A stretch of DNA of 64,000 nt from Phytohabitans aurantiacus (GTDB lineage Bacteria > Actinomycetota > Actinomycetes > Mycobacteriales > Micromonosporaceae): NCBI RefSeq assembly GCF_027923225.1, contig NZ_BSDI01000003.1, positions 112,086 to 176,085 on the forward strand, written 5' to 3'. The translations under genes and the position numbers were made by a program. How positions within the stretch are numbered: position 1 is the first letter of the stretch; every line of letters begins with the position of its first letter. Below, piece by piece: positions 33,739 to 40,729 of the stretch. The notes under the pieces were generated by a model. The model was not told the DNA's origin. It was given only the letters and a program-made list of their open reading frames with translations, and ran no database searches.

Positions 33739-34824
33739 TTACTCCTTCGGAGTCTTGGGACTATTAACGATTGTGCCCGTCAACAGCCGATCGGCGTATG
33801 CGTCTAGGCCTGTCGTGAACCACGAGTCCGGTGTGAATCGTTGTGAGTCAAGGGTAATCAGTTGCCCGGCTCTCCCGAGATGGGTAACTTGCACGGAGTC
33901 GCCCGAGACCATCTCCCCGATCGTCGTTACGGGTACCCCTATTTCGTTGCATGTGGCGCGTACCGCCTCGACATTGGAAGAACGTGTCGTGCAGATAAGC
34001 TGCCAGTCTCCCCAGCCGAGAGCGAATCGCTCGGGGGAGACGTCTAACAGTTCGGCGACCGCTGCCACAGGCGGAGGAACCGAAATACTGGAGAGGTCCA
34101 CACGGACGCCCATCCCATTTGCTCTGGCTAGCGAGGACAACGACGTGTACAAGCCATCTGAATTGTCGATGCAGGCACTGACAAGGTTCGCTCGGCGCAT
34201 TGCCAGGCCGACCGCAACCTTCGGCTGCGGTCGAAGTACGTTCGCCATGACGAAGTCATCATGCTCGGACGGTAGGACTAGACCACGGGTCTTGGCGAAG
34301 TAGCCTGCCCAGAAGGACCCCATGTCTCCGATAACGAGGACGGCGTCGCCAGGTTCCGCGCCGGAGCGCGACAACGGCGAGGTATCGCACGTGCCGATTG
34401 CGGTCGCCGTCAATTCCCACTTCTGTCCTTCTTTAATATTACCGCCGATCACCCTTGTACCAGCGGTCGCGCAGCAATCGTCGATGCCGTCGAGTAGCCT
34501 GCTGAAGCTGTCGACTGCTGTGTCCGCCGGAAGCACCAGCGACGTCAACAGGCCCAAAGGCTCCGCGCCCGCTGCGGCGAGATCACTAAGGTTGATGGTC
34601 GCCAGGAGCCAGCCTCGGAAGTACGGGTCGAGATATCCTATAAGGGCAGCCACCGGTTCTGGACACGGGTCAGTCGTCGTTACCAGCCATGCCGCTCCAT
34701 TGGGCACCCGAACGGAGGCGCAGTCATCGCCAAAACGAAACTCGGCGGTCGTGTAGCGGGGCCGCAAGATCAACTCTATTATCTTCTGTTCGCCGAGGTC
34801 GCCCAGCGTCGCCGCCAATCGCAT
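33739..34824 (-). CDS. ThiL/PurM-superfamily ATP-binding protein
   Basis: 361 residues from ATG 34824, which directly follows the TAG of the methylase-like gene. The superfamily pattern is clear: FRFGDDCASV (like GDDAA of ThiL), TTDPCPEPVA, LATINLSDLAAAGAEPLGLL, GTRVIGGNIKEGQKWELTATAIG and, in the second domain, PGDAVLVIGDMGSFWAGYF and ACIDNSDGLYTSL. ThiL phosphorylates thiamine phosphate; PurM, SelD and HypE relatives activate other substrates with ATP. The gene lacks thiamine neighbours, so a thiamine role is unlikely. It is the fourth gene in the operon, 3 bp upstream of the pyruvate-kinase-like gene. Confidence 0.82.
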   Translation of the reverse strand: MRLAATLGDLGEQKIIELILRPRYTTAEFRFGDDCASVRVPNGAAWLVTTTDPCPEPVAALIGYLDPYFRGWLLATINLSDLAAAGAEPLGLLTSLVLPADTAVDSFSRLLDGIDDCCATAGTRVIGGNIKEGQKWELTATAIGTCDTSPLSRSGAEPGDAVLVIGDMGSFWAGYFAKTRGLVLPSEHDDFVMANVLRPQPKVAVGLAMRRANLVSACIDNSDGLYTSLSSLARANGMGVRVDLSSISVPPPVAAVAELLDVSPERFALGWGDWQLICTTRSSNVEAVRATCNEIGVPVTTIGEMVSGDSVQVTHLGRAGQLITLDSQRFTPDSWFTTGLDAYADRLLTGTIVNSPKTPKE

Positions 34825-35955
34825 CTACTGCCTCCGGACAATTACGATGGTTTGCCTACCCGGTCTTTCGGCTCGCCTCGTCCGCGCACCATCCAGAGTC
34901 GCGCATACAGTAAAGCCACCTGTCTCTAACGCATCGCAGATCTTTTGCCTGAGACCGATTCGATCCGTTCGCTGGCCCAGAATGATCGCGCCCCAACCGT
35001 CGTCTTTGACTACGCGAGCAACTTGACTGAACAAGCGTTCCAACGGGTCGAGGTACTCAGCTGCGGCTCCTCGACGGCGCCGCTTGAAGCGCGCGCCGAG
35101 TTCATCCGTTTCGTAGTCTGCGATATCCCAACCGAACCACATCGCCGTTAATCTCTGTGATCGAAGGTAATCGGCCACGCCGAGCTCGGGCAATTGGGTT
35201 ACAAAGAGATCGACAGAAGCGGTCGCCAAATTGGTGAGGTGTCGTTCGGAAGTCCCGACCCAGATCGGAGAGTCGTCCACGCAAGCAGGTGTGTCTGCGC
35301 GATTGTATGGCTCCAGGTAAGCGGCAAGATTTGACAAGAACCGGCTAATCACGGGGCGGTAGAACAGCGTGTTCGGCCTGACGTTGTCTGCGATGCGGTC
35401 AGCGGAACCTCGACTGCTGCTGACGCCGCGTAGAATACCGGAAAAGGCCATTTCTGCAACATGCTGGTACTTATGATCGATAGTGCGAATCGCCTGCCAG
35501 ACAACTGCCAGCTCGCGGAGTGTAGATTTGTGATACCAGCCGCAATTCTGCGAGTATGCGGGCACCAACGCTTCAAGATCGCCGTCCGTCGCTATCGCGC
35601 CGAGTTCTATTTCGACAATGCGGGTTCCCAGTGCTGTTCTATACGTTTTCCACAGGTCCGGGTCAAGCGAGGCAAGGCGGGCGCGAGTTACAAGGCCAGC
35701 GACAGGGTTGAGGTCACCGCCTAGGGGTCGGCGATTCTGACGACGCGCCTCGATCAGCACGGTGCCTGTACCACAAAATGGATCTAGCACCGAATCATCG
35801 GTGTTGCTCAAGCAACTTATGAGCACGCCCGCAACTGAAGGACCACTGGCTGTCGGGTACCAGTGGGCGCCAAATTTTCTCGTTTCACTCGTCTGCAGAA
35901 GCTCGAAGTCCACCTGCGACAATTCAGATAAGCTTGAGGGCACCTGGGATCTCAT
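34825..35955 (-). CDS. DNA-methylase-like protein with altered catalytic motif
   Basis: 376 residues from ATG 35955, overlapping the HD gene by 32 bp (GTG 35913 and an upstream ATG near 35994 are alternatives). The SAM-binding motif SVLDPFCGTGTVLIEARR (about residues 54-71) and the following GGDLNPVAGLVTRARL are as in N6-adenine/UPF0020-type methylases. The later catalytic position, usually (D/N/S)PPY in VDLVVTSPPY, reads VDLFVTQLPEL here, so the base-flipping motif is lost. The rest (DYLRSQRLTAMWFGW, DDGWGAIILGQR) keeps the fold. It may bind nucleic acid without methylating it, or act on another substrate. It is the third gene of the operon. Confidence 0.8.
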   Translation of the reverse strand: MRSQVPSSLSELSQVDFELLQTSETRKFGAHWYPTASGPSVAGVLISCLSNTDDSVLDPFCGTGTVLIEARRQNRRPLGGDLNPVAGLVTRARLASLDPDLWKTYRTALGTRIVEIELGAIATDGDLEALVPAYSQNCGWYHKSTLRELAVVWQAIRTIDHKYQHVAEMAFSGILRGVSSSRGSADRIADNVRPNTLFYRPVISRFLSNLAAYLEPYNRADTPACVDDSPIWVGTSERHLTNLATASVDLFVTQLPELGVADYLRSQRLTAMWFGWDIADYETDELGARFKRRRRGAAAEYLDPLERLFSQVARVVKDDGWGAIILGQRTDRIGLRQKICDALETGGFTVCATLDGARTRRAERPGRQTIVIVRRQ

Positions 35956-37219
35956 ATACGTCCCGCTTGTCGGGTAATGGGTGAAGAGCATCACTCGTCA
36001 GGCCGAACTCGGCAAGGACCTCTTTCGCTCCGGTAACGACTGACCTGGCCGGCCGATCAATACGTCGACTGGTAAACAGGCCAACGATTGTTGACTGAGA
36101 GTTTTCTCCGACCGTTGCCGGAGAAAGGGCACCGTCCGTACCCACGGTGTTCAGCTTCAGTTGTTTCACGAAGGTTCCTCTGTCGTGGAAGACGTAAGGG
36201 AACACGGGAATCCCGAGCGCCTCCTCAAGTCGATTACGAAGGACGGCGCGGTGGTCCGTATGCCGAAGATCGACCGACGTAGCCAGATCCCTGTACCAGC
36301 CGATAAAGATGGTTGAAAAGTAGTCACCGGTGGCGAATCGGAGAACGGTTTCCCGCATCGGCCGTGGAGCTTCCACATCGAGATCGAGCAGTCTTCGCAA
36401 CAGCTGCTCATCGGTAAGGAACCATTCGGCCTCGGTTAGAAGGCCACTTTGTAGTGCCACCGTGAGACACTCGGTAAGCATAGCCTGACTGGCTAGGGCC
36501 TGTTCGTCGAAGGCCAGCACCTCGTAACACTTCCGGCGCAGCTTGACCCAATGCTCGACTAACGGTAGCGCGGCATGGGGAAGGGTCAATGTGCCGGTCT
36601 CGGGGTGCACGTCGATTGCCCGAGCCAGATTATCGATCCCTGCACGATCGTAGGGCAGTCCGAGGCCGGCGGCCATGCGGTGAACGTTGTCGACATTGTC
36701 TAGATCAAGAGTGCCTGCGACCAAACGTCCCAATGGCGACTGGCCAAGCACGAAGCTCACGACCTCGTCCGGATCCACGTCGAGTCGTTCGATGCACTCA
36801 CGAAGTCGAAGGGGGGCACCGAAGTAGATTTGGTGGAAGAGCCCGGTCCTGTGGTAATCACCTGCGATGATGCTCTTCAGCATTGCTTCGTGAGCGAACC
36901 CAAACTGGACTTTGAGTAGGTACTCGAACAGGTGACCGTATGCGGGCGTGCCGACGTCATGGAGGATGGCCGCCAGAAGCAGCGTTTCGAGCTGCTTCGC
37001 CGGCCAACGCGCGTGGAGGCGCTTTGCCACTCCGAGCGCTAGATGCAGCACGCCAACGGTGTGGGTGAAGCGGCGGGTGTCGCTCAACCCGCTCAAGCTG
37101 GGGGTCGTGGTGTTGATCAGGCGGATCTCGCGCAGGCGTTGCACCTCGGGGGTTCGCAAGATCTGATCGAGGCGTGACGGCGTCGTGATGGGTCCAAACA
37201 ATGGATCTGCCACGAACAT
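35924..37219 (-). CDS. SAMHD1-like HD phosphohydrolase
   Basis: 431 residues from ATG 37219, which directly follows the TAG of the upstream gene. The HD metal site is complete: RRFTHTVGVLHLALG (His53), AAILHDVGTPAYGH (His87-Asp88) and GTLDLDNVDNVHRMA with a late Asp, as in dGTPase/SAMHD1-type dNTP triphosphohydrolases. The C-terminal half is not recognised. Members remove triphosphate from dNTPs or hydrolyse other phosphates, and some limit phage replication by depleting dNTPs. That defence role is only a hypothesis here. Second gene of the six-gene operon. Confidence 0.85.
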   Translation of the reverse strand: MFVADPLFGPITTPSRLDQILRTPEVQRLREIRLINTTTPSLSGLSDTRRFTHTVGVLHLALGVAKRLHARWPAKQLETLLLAAILHDVGTPAYGHLFEYLLKVQFGFAHEAMLKSIIAGDYHRTGLFHQIYFGAPLRLRECIERLDVDPDEVVSFVLGQSPLGRLVAGTLDLDNVDNVHRMAAGLGLPYDRAGIDNLARAIDVHPETGTLTLPHAALPLVEHWVKLRRKCYEVLAFDEQALASQAMLTECLTVALQSGLLTEAEWFLTDEQLLRRLLDLDVEAPRPMRETVLRFATGDYFSTIFIGWYRDLATSVDLRHTDHRAVLRNRLEEALGIPVFPYVFHDRGTFVKQLKLNTVGTDGALSPATVGENSQSTIVGLFTSRRIDRPARSVVTGAKEVLAEFGLTSDALHPLPDKRDVYEIPGALKLI

Positions 37220-38446
37220 CTAGTCGCCCCTTAGCCACACCACCAGCAGCGACGCCAACAGCCCCAGGATCACCGCTGCTATGACGCCGCCCATGACCCG
37301 GAGCGCGACGTGCACCTCCGGCCCGAACGTCACGAGCGTACCGACCGCACCAGCAGTCACCATCGAGAGAGTAGCCACGACTCTTCGCACAGGCGTGGCG
37401 CTGATGTAGTACGCAGCCGGTGGAAGGAGGATCTTGGGCCTCGCCTGGTGCCTACGACCGAACTCCTGGAGTAGCAGCCAGGCCCAGAGTTGGTCGACCG
37501 ACGACACTCTTCGACTCGTAGTAGAGCGAAAGCCGTCGTTGGTGATGATCATCTTGCTCAGCTTGTCGACGATACCGAGTACTCGACGTCTGGCCGGAGC
37601 CGGATTGCCGGCTCGTAGCAGTGTGAGGGCGCCGAGGATATCAGTTACGTAGAATACGTACTGGTTATGCTGAATTCCGTCATTAACGGACCAATAGTGA
37701 TTTGCGGTGGTTTCTGTAAGCATTTGTCCGCGATTGGTGGTAGCCCACTTCGTCAGCTGACTCAGTAGATCTTGACGTGCCGTCCTGTAAACATCAACGT
37801 GGGTGCCCTCACCCTCGTACTCAATAAGTACTTGGAGAGCGAGCGCCGCCTCGTGGACGGGGAGCGGGTGACCTCTAATCGCCTCTTGACAAAACCAGGC
37901 GAGAATTTTCTCGCACATCGGTGAGGCGCGAAAGCTTCGGCTGCGCCGAAGTGCCAACATTGCATGTGCCGTCGGGAGGAGCCGGGGCGCGTCGTCTTGA
38001 TCGGTATGGTCGGAGTAGTTGCCCCAGCCGCGGTTGTCTATTACTTGGCTGATAAGGCGCGTCTCGATCGGCTCGACCTTTTCGAACCGCTCCCTCTGTG
38101 GCTGCGCTGCTTCAACAAGGCTGGCTACCTTGAATGTGATGGACAGATCGGTTGCGTCATAGAGGTCTTCGGTCGTATCCCGCGGCTCCACTTCTGGCAA
38201 GGCGCGCAACGCCCTGCTTATCAGCGGACTGTTCTCGGTGTGGCCCGCCCCTGCCAATATCCTGACCGCGGCTGAGGTGCCATAGATGCCAAACTGACGC
38301 ACTCTTCGCGGATCGTCTAAAAATTGGCCCCATGCGACTATGTCACCATTGTGAATGGCGCTTCGCTGGACGCGACGGACAAGGACGGTCTCCGCCTCGA
38401 TCGCTCGCTTCGCCAGTCGGTCGAGGCCCTTGATCGTAACAGCCAA
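37220..38446 (-). CDS. Helical-repeat protein with C-terminal membrane anchor, unknown
   Basis: 408 residues from TTG 38446, chosen because GGAG lies seven bases upstream; the in-frame sequence further upstream is not protein-like. Residues about 60-330 contain repeated helix pairs with Trp/Tyr-rich turns (GWGNYSDHTDQDDAPRLLPT, HAMLALRRS, ANHYWSVNDGIQHNQYVFYV, QLWAWLLLQEFG), reminiscent of alpha/alpha toroids such as terpenoid-cyclase folds. No DxDD or QW catalytic motif is evident. The C terminus has two hydrophobic segments (about 358-376 and 385-404), so it is membrane anchored. First gene of the operon; the next gene starts directly at its stop codon (TAGATG). Confidence 0.7.
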   Translation of the reverse strand: MAVTIKGLDRLAKRAIEAETVLVRRVQRSAIHNGDIVAWGQFLDDPRRVRQFGIYGTSAAVRILAGAGHTENSPLISRALRALPEVEPRDTTEDLYDATDLSITFKVASLVEAAQPQRERFEKVEPIETRLISQVIDNRGWGNYSDHTDQDDAPRLLPTAHAMLALRRSRSFRASPMCEKILAWFCQEAIRGHPLPVHEAALALQVLIEYEGEGTHVDVYRTARQDLLSQLTKWATTNRGQMLTETTANHYWSVNDGIQHNQYVFYVTDILGALTLLRAGNPAPARRRVLGIVDKLSKMIITNDGFRSTTSRRVSSVDQLWAWLLLQEFGRRHQARPKILLPPAAYYISATPVRRVVATLSMVTAGAVGTLVTFGPEVHVALRVMGGVIAAVILGLLASLLVVWLRGD

Positions 38447-38600
38447 CTTTTCGCTCCGGATCGAAATTCGGCTAGAGCATAATTGGGACGGGCGATTGGG
38501 GTTCTTCGTCACTATCGATCTTGATGGGGTGCGGGTCCCAGCAAGTACCCGCACAGTGTACAACGTTTGTACTGACATCGATTTCTCTTTGCAGCATGTC
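38447..38600 (-). promoter_or_regulatory. Promoter and operator region of the six-gene operon
   Basis: On the minus strand TATGCT (38481-38476) is a good -10 box, 29 bp before the TTG start, with GGAG between. Further upstream the palindrome GTACAACGTTTGTAC (plus strand 38558-38572, arms GTACAA/TTGTAC) could be an operator. Nothing else is visible between here and the intron remnant at 38760. Confidence 0.45.
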
Positions 38601-38759
38601 GTACGCTGCGCGCCTGTCCACAGGTCCAGCCCACGACGTTACGGTCGGTCGCCTCGTCGAACGGTGATCAAGCCCCCACATGACCGCCGGCCCAGATTGG
38701 GTACGCCAGGCAGAGGTCGAGGGAGGGTGAGCGCTGCGGCATGCGCACTGAGCCATTCG

Positions 38760-39699
38760 GTGCGCCCAGCAGAGTGGAGGTTGACCATGTAGGTGGTTGA
38801 TCGTCGTTCGTAAGCTCGTCGTCGCTTGCCGGTGGAAGTCCGGTCCGGGTAGCTGCCAGGAGGCCCGGTGGCAGACTGGCGGCTTCGTCTGGAAACGGGC
38901 GGGGTCGAAGCCCAGTGTCGAAGGCCCTGTAAGGGGGAGCGACTGAGCGGTCCGTAGCGTTAATGCGAAACCTGCGGCGTCGTTACTCAGCCGCCCGTGA
39001 GGGGTGGCACAGGGGGGAGCCGAGCCCTTCCGGATCGGGGTGAAGGCCATGGAAGCGGTGTAGCTCCTGGATTGCAGCCGTGAGGAACTCCCCGGCGTAT
39101 GAGGGTGCGGAACGTTCAGATAGTGACGGCGGGAACTGGGGAGACCCTTCCCGGCCCAGTGACCTGCGGAGTTGGGTGTTGCCGGAGCGTGGCGTCCTAT
39201 AACCGATGACCTCGGGAAGTGGATGGCCTGCCGGGTGGGTGTCGTACGCGGCCGTAGTACCGATCGAGCCGAGCGGACAACAGAACCGTCGGTGAGGGAA
39301 GGGCCGCTACTTCGTCGACGCGTGTGAGGTTGTGGAGGGGCCCGGTGAGTGCCGTTTTGGCTATTCCCGCCGCTGGTGGATCGATCCTGGATCCGGTCCG
39401 TGCCCTGCAGCATGCGCTCTACCGGGCGGCCAAGGCCGATCCCGGACGTCGGTTCCACGCGTTGCGAGACAAGGTCTTCCGCAGAGACGTCTTGTGGCGG
39501 GCGCGGGTCGCGGTGCGCCGTAACAACGGCGCGCCGGGCATCGACATGACCACTTTGGCGGAGGTTGAGCAGTACGGGGTGGCCCGGCTGCTGGACGAGT
39601 TGGCCAGCGAACTGCGGGACGGCAGGTGGCGGCCGTTGCCGGCGCGTCGGGTGTTCATCCCGAAGCCGGGCACCAATGAACAGCGGCCGTTGTCGATTC
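38760..39699 (+). mobile_element. Group II intron, 5' part, truncated
   Basis: The element begins GTGCGCCCAGCAGAG, the 5' end consensus (GUGYG) of bacterial group II introns. About 580 bp of structured, non-coding sequence with many short complementary tracts follow, then the start of the intron-encoded protein at 39345. Sequence homology stops abruptly at 39699 within the reverse transcriptase. Domains V and VI and the 3' splice site were not found, so it cannot splice. Confidence 0.8.
39345..39699 (+). pseudogene. Group II intron reverse transcriptase, N-terminal fragment
   Basis: The frame starts at GTG 39345 with GGAGGGG upstream. It encodes the LtrA-type start: ALQHALYRAAKADPGRRFHAL, VFRRDVLWRARVAVRRNNGAPGIDMTTL and ARRVFIPKPGTNEQRPLSIP (RT motifs 0 and 1). 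It ends after LSIP, where intact proteins continue with TVRDRIVQ, and runs into unrelated sequence. Length is about 118 of the usual 400-450 residues. All catalytic (YADD), maturase and nuclease regions are missing from this orientation. Confidence 0.85.
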
Positions 39700-39700
39700 C

Positions 39701-39757
39701 TGTAGATATCGCAATCACAAGTTTCCCTTGCAGCAGAGGCACTTCCGCATATCTACA
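39701..39757. repeat. 9-bp inverted repeat at the intron breakpoint
   Basis: TGTAGATAT (39701-39709) and ATATCTACA (39749-39757) are perfectly inverted and start one base after the last reverse-transcriptase codon. They may be ends of a small inserted element or the trace of an inversion. Confidence 0.5.
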
Positions 39758-39857
39758 CGCCGACCAAAAGCCGAACCTGACGATCACCGTGAATCACCAG
39801 GCTAGGCAGGTGGCCGAGGCGATCGTCTCCCAGCAGGACCAGCTCCGCGAGGCTCAG

Positions 39858-40028
39858 CGGCAAAGACCCGAGGGGCCAGCCACGCGGCCATGCGCGCCTT
39901 GACCTGTTCGGCCTGCTGCCGGCTGCCGGCTGCGGCACAGGGCGACCATGTCATCGGCGTAGACCACCAGAGCCGGGCAGCCTCGTTTCGTGCGAGCGGG
40001 ATCGCTTGCCTCGTAACGGACTCCGGCC
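39858..40028 (-). pseudogene. Group II intron reverse transcriptase fragment with YADD box, inverted
   Basis: On the minus strand the sequence ATEAAGVRYEASD, KRGCPALVVYADDMVALC is the catalytic YADD region (RT motif 5) of a group II intron protein. After a small insertion and frameshift it continues QAEQVKARMAAWLAPR, the thumb-proximal segment. It is opposite in orientation to the N-terminal fragment at 39345-39699, with 160 bp between. Stops bound it on both sides. It is either the inverted remainder of the same intron or part of a second copy. Confidence 0.8.
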
Positions 40029-40062
40029 GCTTCCGTGGCGTGCTACGAACGGTGAGGCCGGT

Positions 40063-40092
40063 GGCTGGGGTGCCCCTCAGGGCACCCCAGCC
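40063..40092. terminator. Terminator-like hairpin after the small secreted protein gene
   Basis: GGCTGGGGTGCCC (40063-40075) pairs with GGGCACCCCAGCC (40080-40092) over 13 bp with a four-base loop, just downstream of the minus-strand stop codon at 40100. Confidence 0.7.
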
Positions 40093-40099
40093 GTGTCGA

Positions 40100-40471
40100 T
40101 CAGGAGGTGGAGACGGCCAGGGTGGTGTAGCCGCCGTTGATGGTCCACACGGGCACTCCCCACCACCAGCGGTAGATGCACAGGGTGCTACCGCCGCCGA
40201 TATAGAGGTATTCCGGGCCGGCGGCGGGGCTCGATGACTGCACGGTGAGTTCGCCGCTGCCGTTGCCCAGGTTGGTCGCGCACAGCTGGGTGCTCCCCCA
40301 GAACCAGGTGGAGTGGAGCTGCTGGCCGCCCGGCGCCAAGACTGTCGTGCCGCTGAGGTTGGCGGTGGTCGAGGAGTCCGGGCTGGCGTGTGCGGTCCCG
40401 GCGAGCGCGGCGACGAAGCCGGCAGCGAGTGCGGTGGTCGCGGCGGCACGGAGGACGATGTTCTTGGTCAT
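40100..40471 (-). CDS. Small secreted protein
   Basis: 123 residues from ATG 40471 with CAGGAAGG upstream. A clear signal peptide (VLRAAATTALAAGFVAALAGTAHA, about residues 6-29) precedes a mature part of about 94 residues rich in Gly, Ser, Thr and Trp. Two cysteines (TQLCATNLG and STLCIYRWWW) probably form a disulfide. The pattern of alternating small and hydrophobic residues suggests a compact beta fold. No known domain; no active-site motif. It is isolated between the intron remnant and the sensor kinase genes. Confidence 0.75.
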   Translation of the reverse strand: MTKNIVLRAAATTALAAGFVAALAGTAHASPDSSTTANLSGTTVLAPGGQQLHSTWFWGSTQLCATNLGNGSGELTVQSSSPAAGPEYLYIGGGSTLCIYRWWWGVPVWTINGGYTTLAVSTS

Positions 40472-40729
40472 TGTGATGCCTTCCTGTGTGTCCCGTCGCC
40501 TCAGGTGAGGCGTCTACGTGGAGCGTGCGCCACCCGGTTATTGGTCCGCGTGATGCTGTGGTCCTGAGTAGTCCGGGCACGTTGCCGGGAAACTTCGGGA
40601 CATTGCAGGTTGTAACCGGGACGTCGCGGAGTTCAGACTGAATGGGCACTCAGAGGCGGTCGCCCTCGCTCGACGCGTCCGGGCCGCCCTATACCGCTCC
40701 TGGGGCGATGCTCGCGATAGGGGTGGTCC

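Noticed and set aside
36166..36411. Short open frames opposite the HD gene and neighbours in the six-gene operon
   Set aside because: They are antisense or shifted frames of genes with clear motifs and lack start signals.
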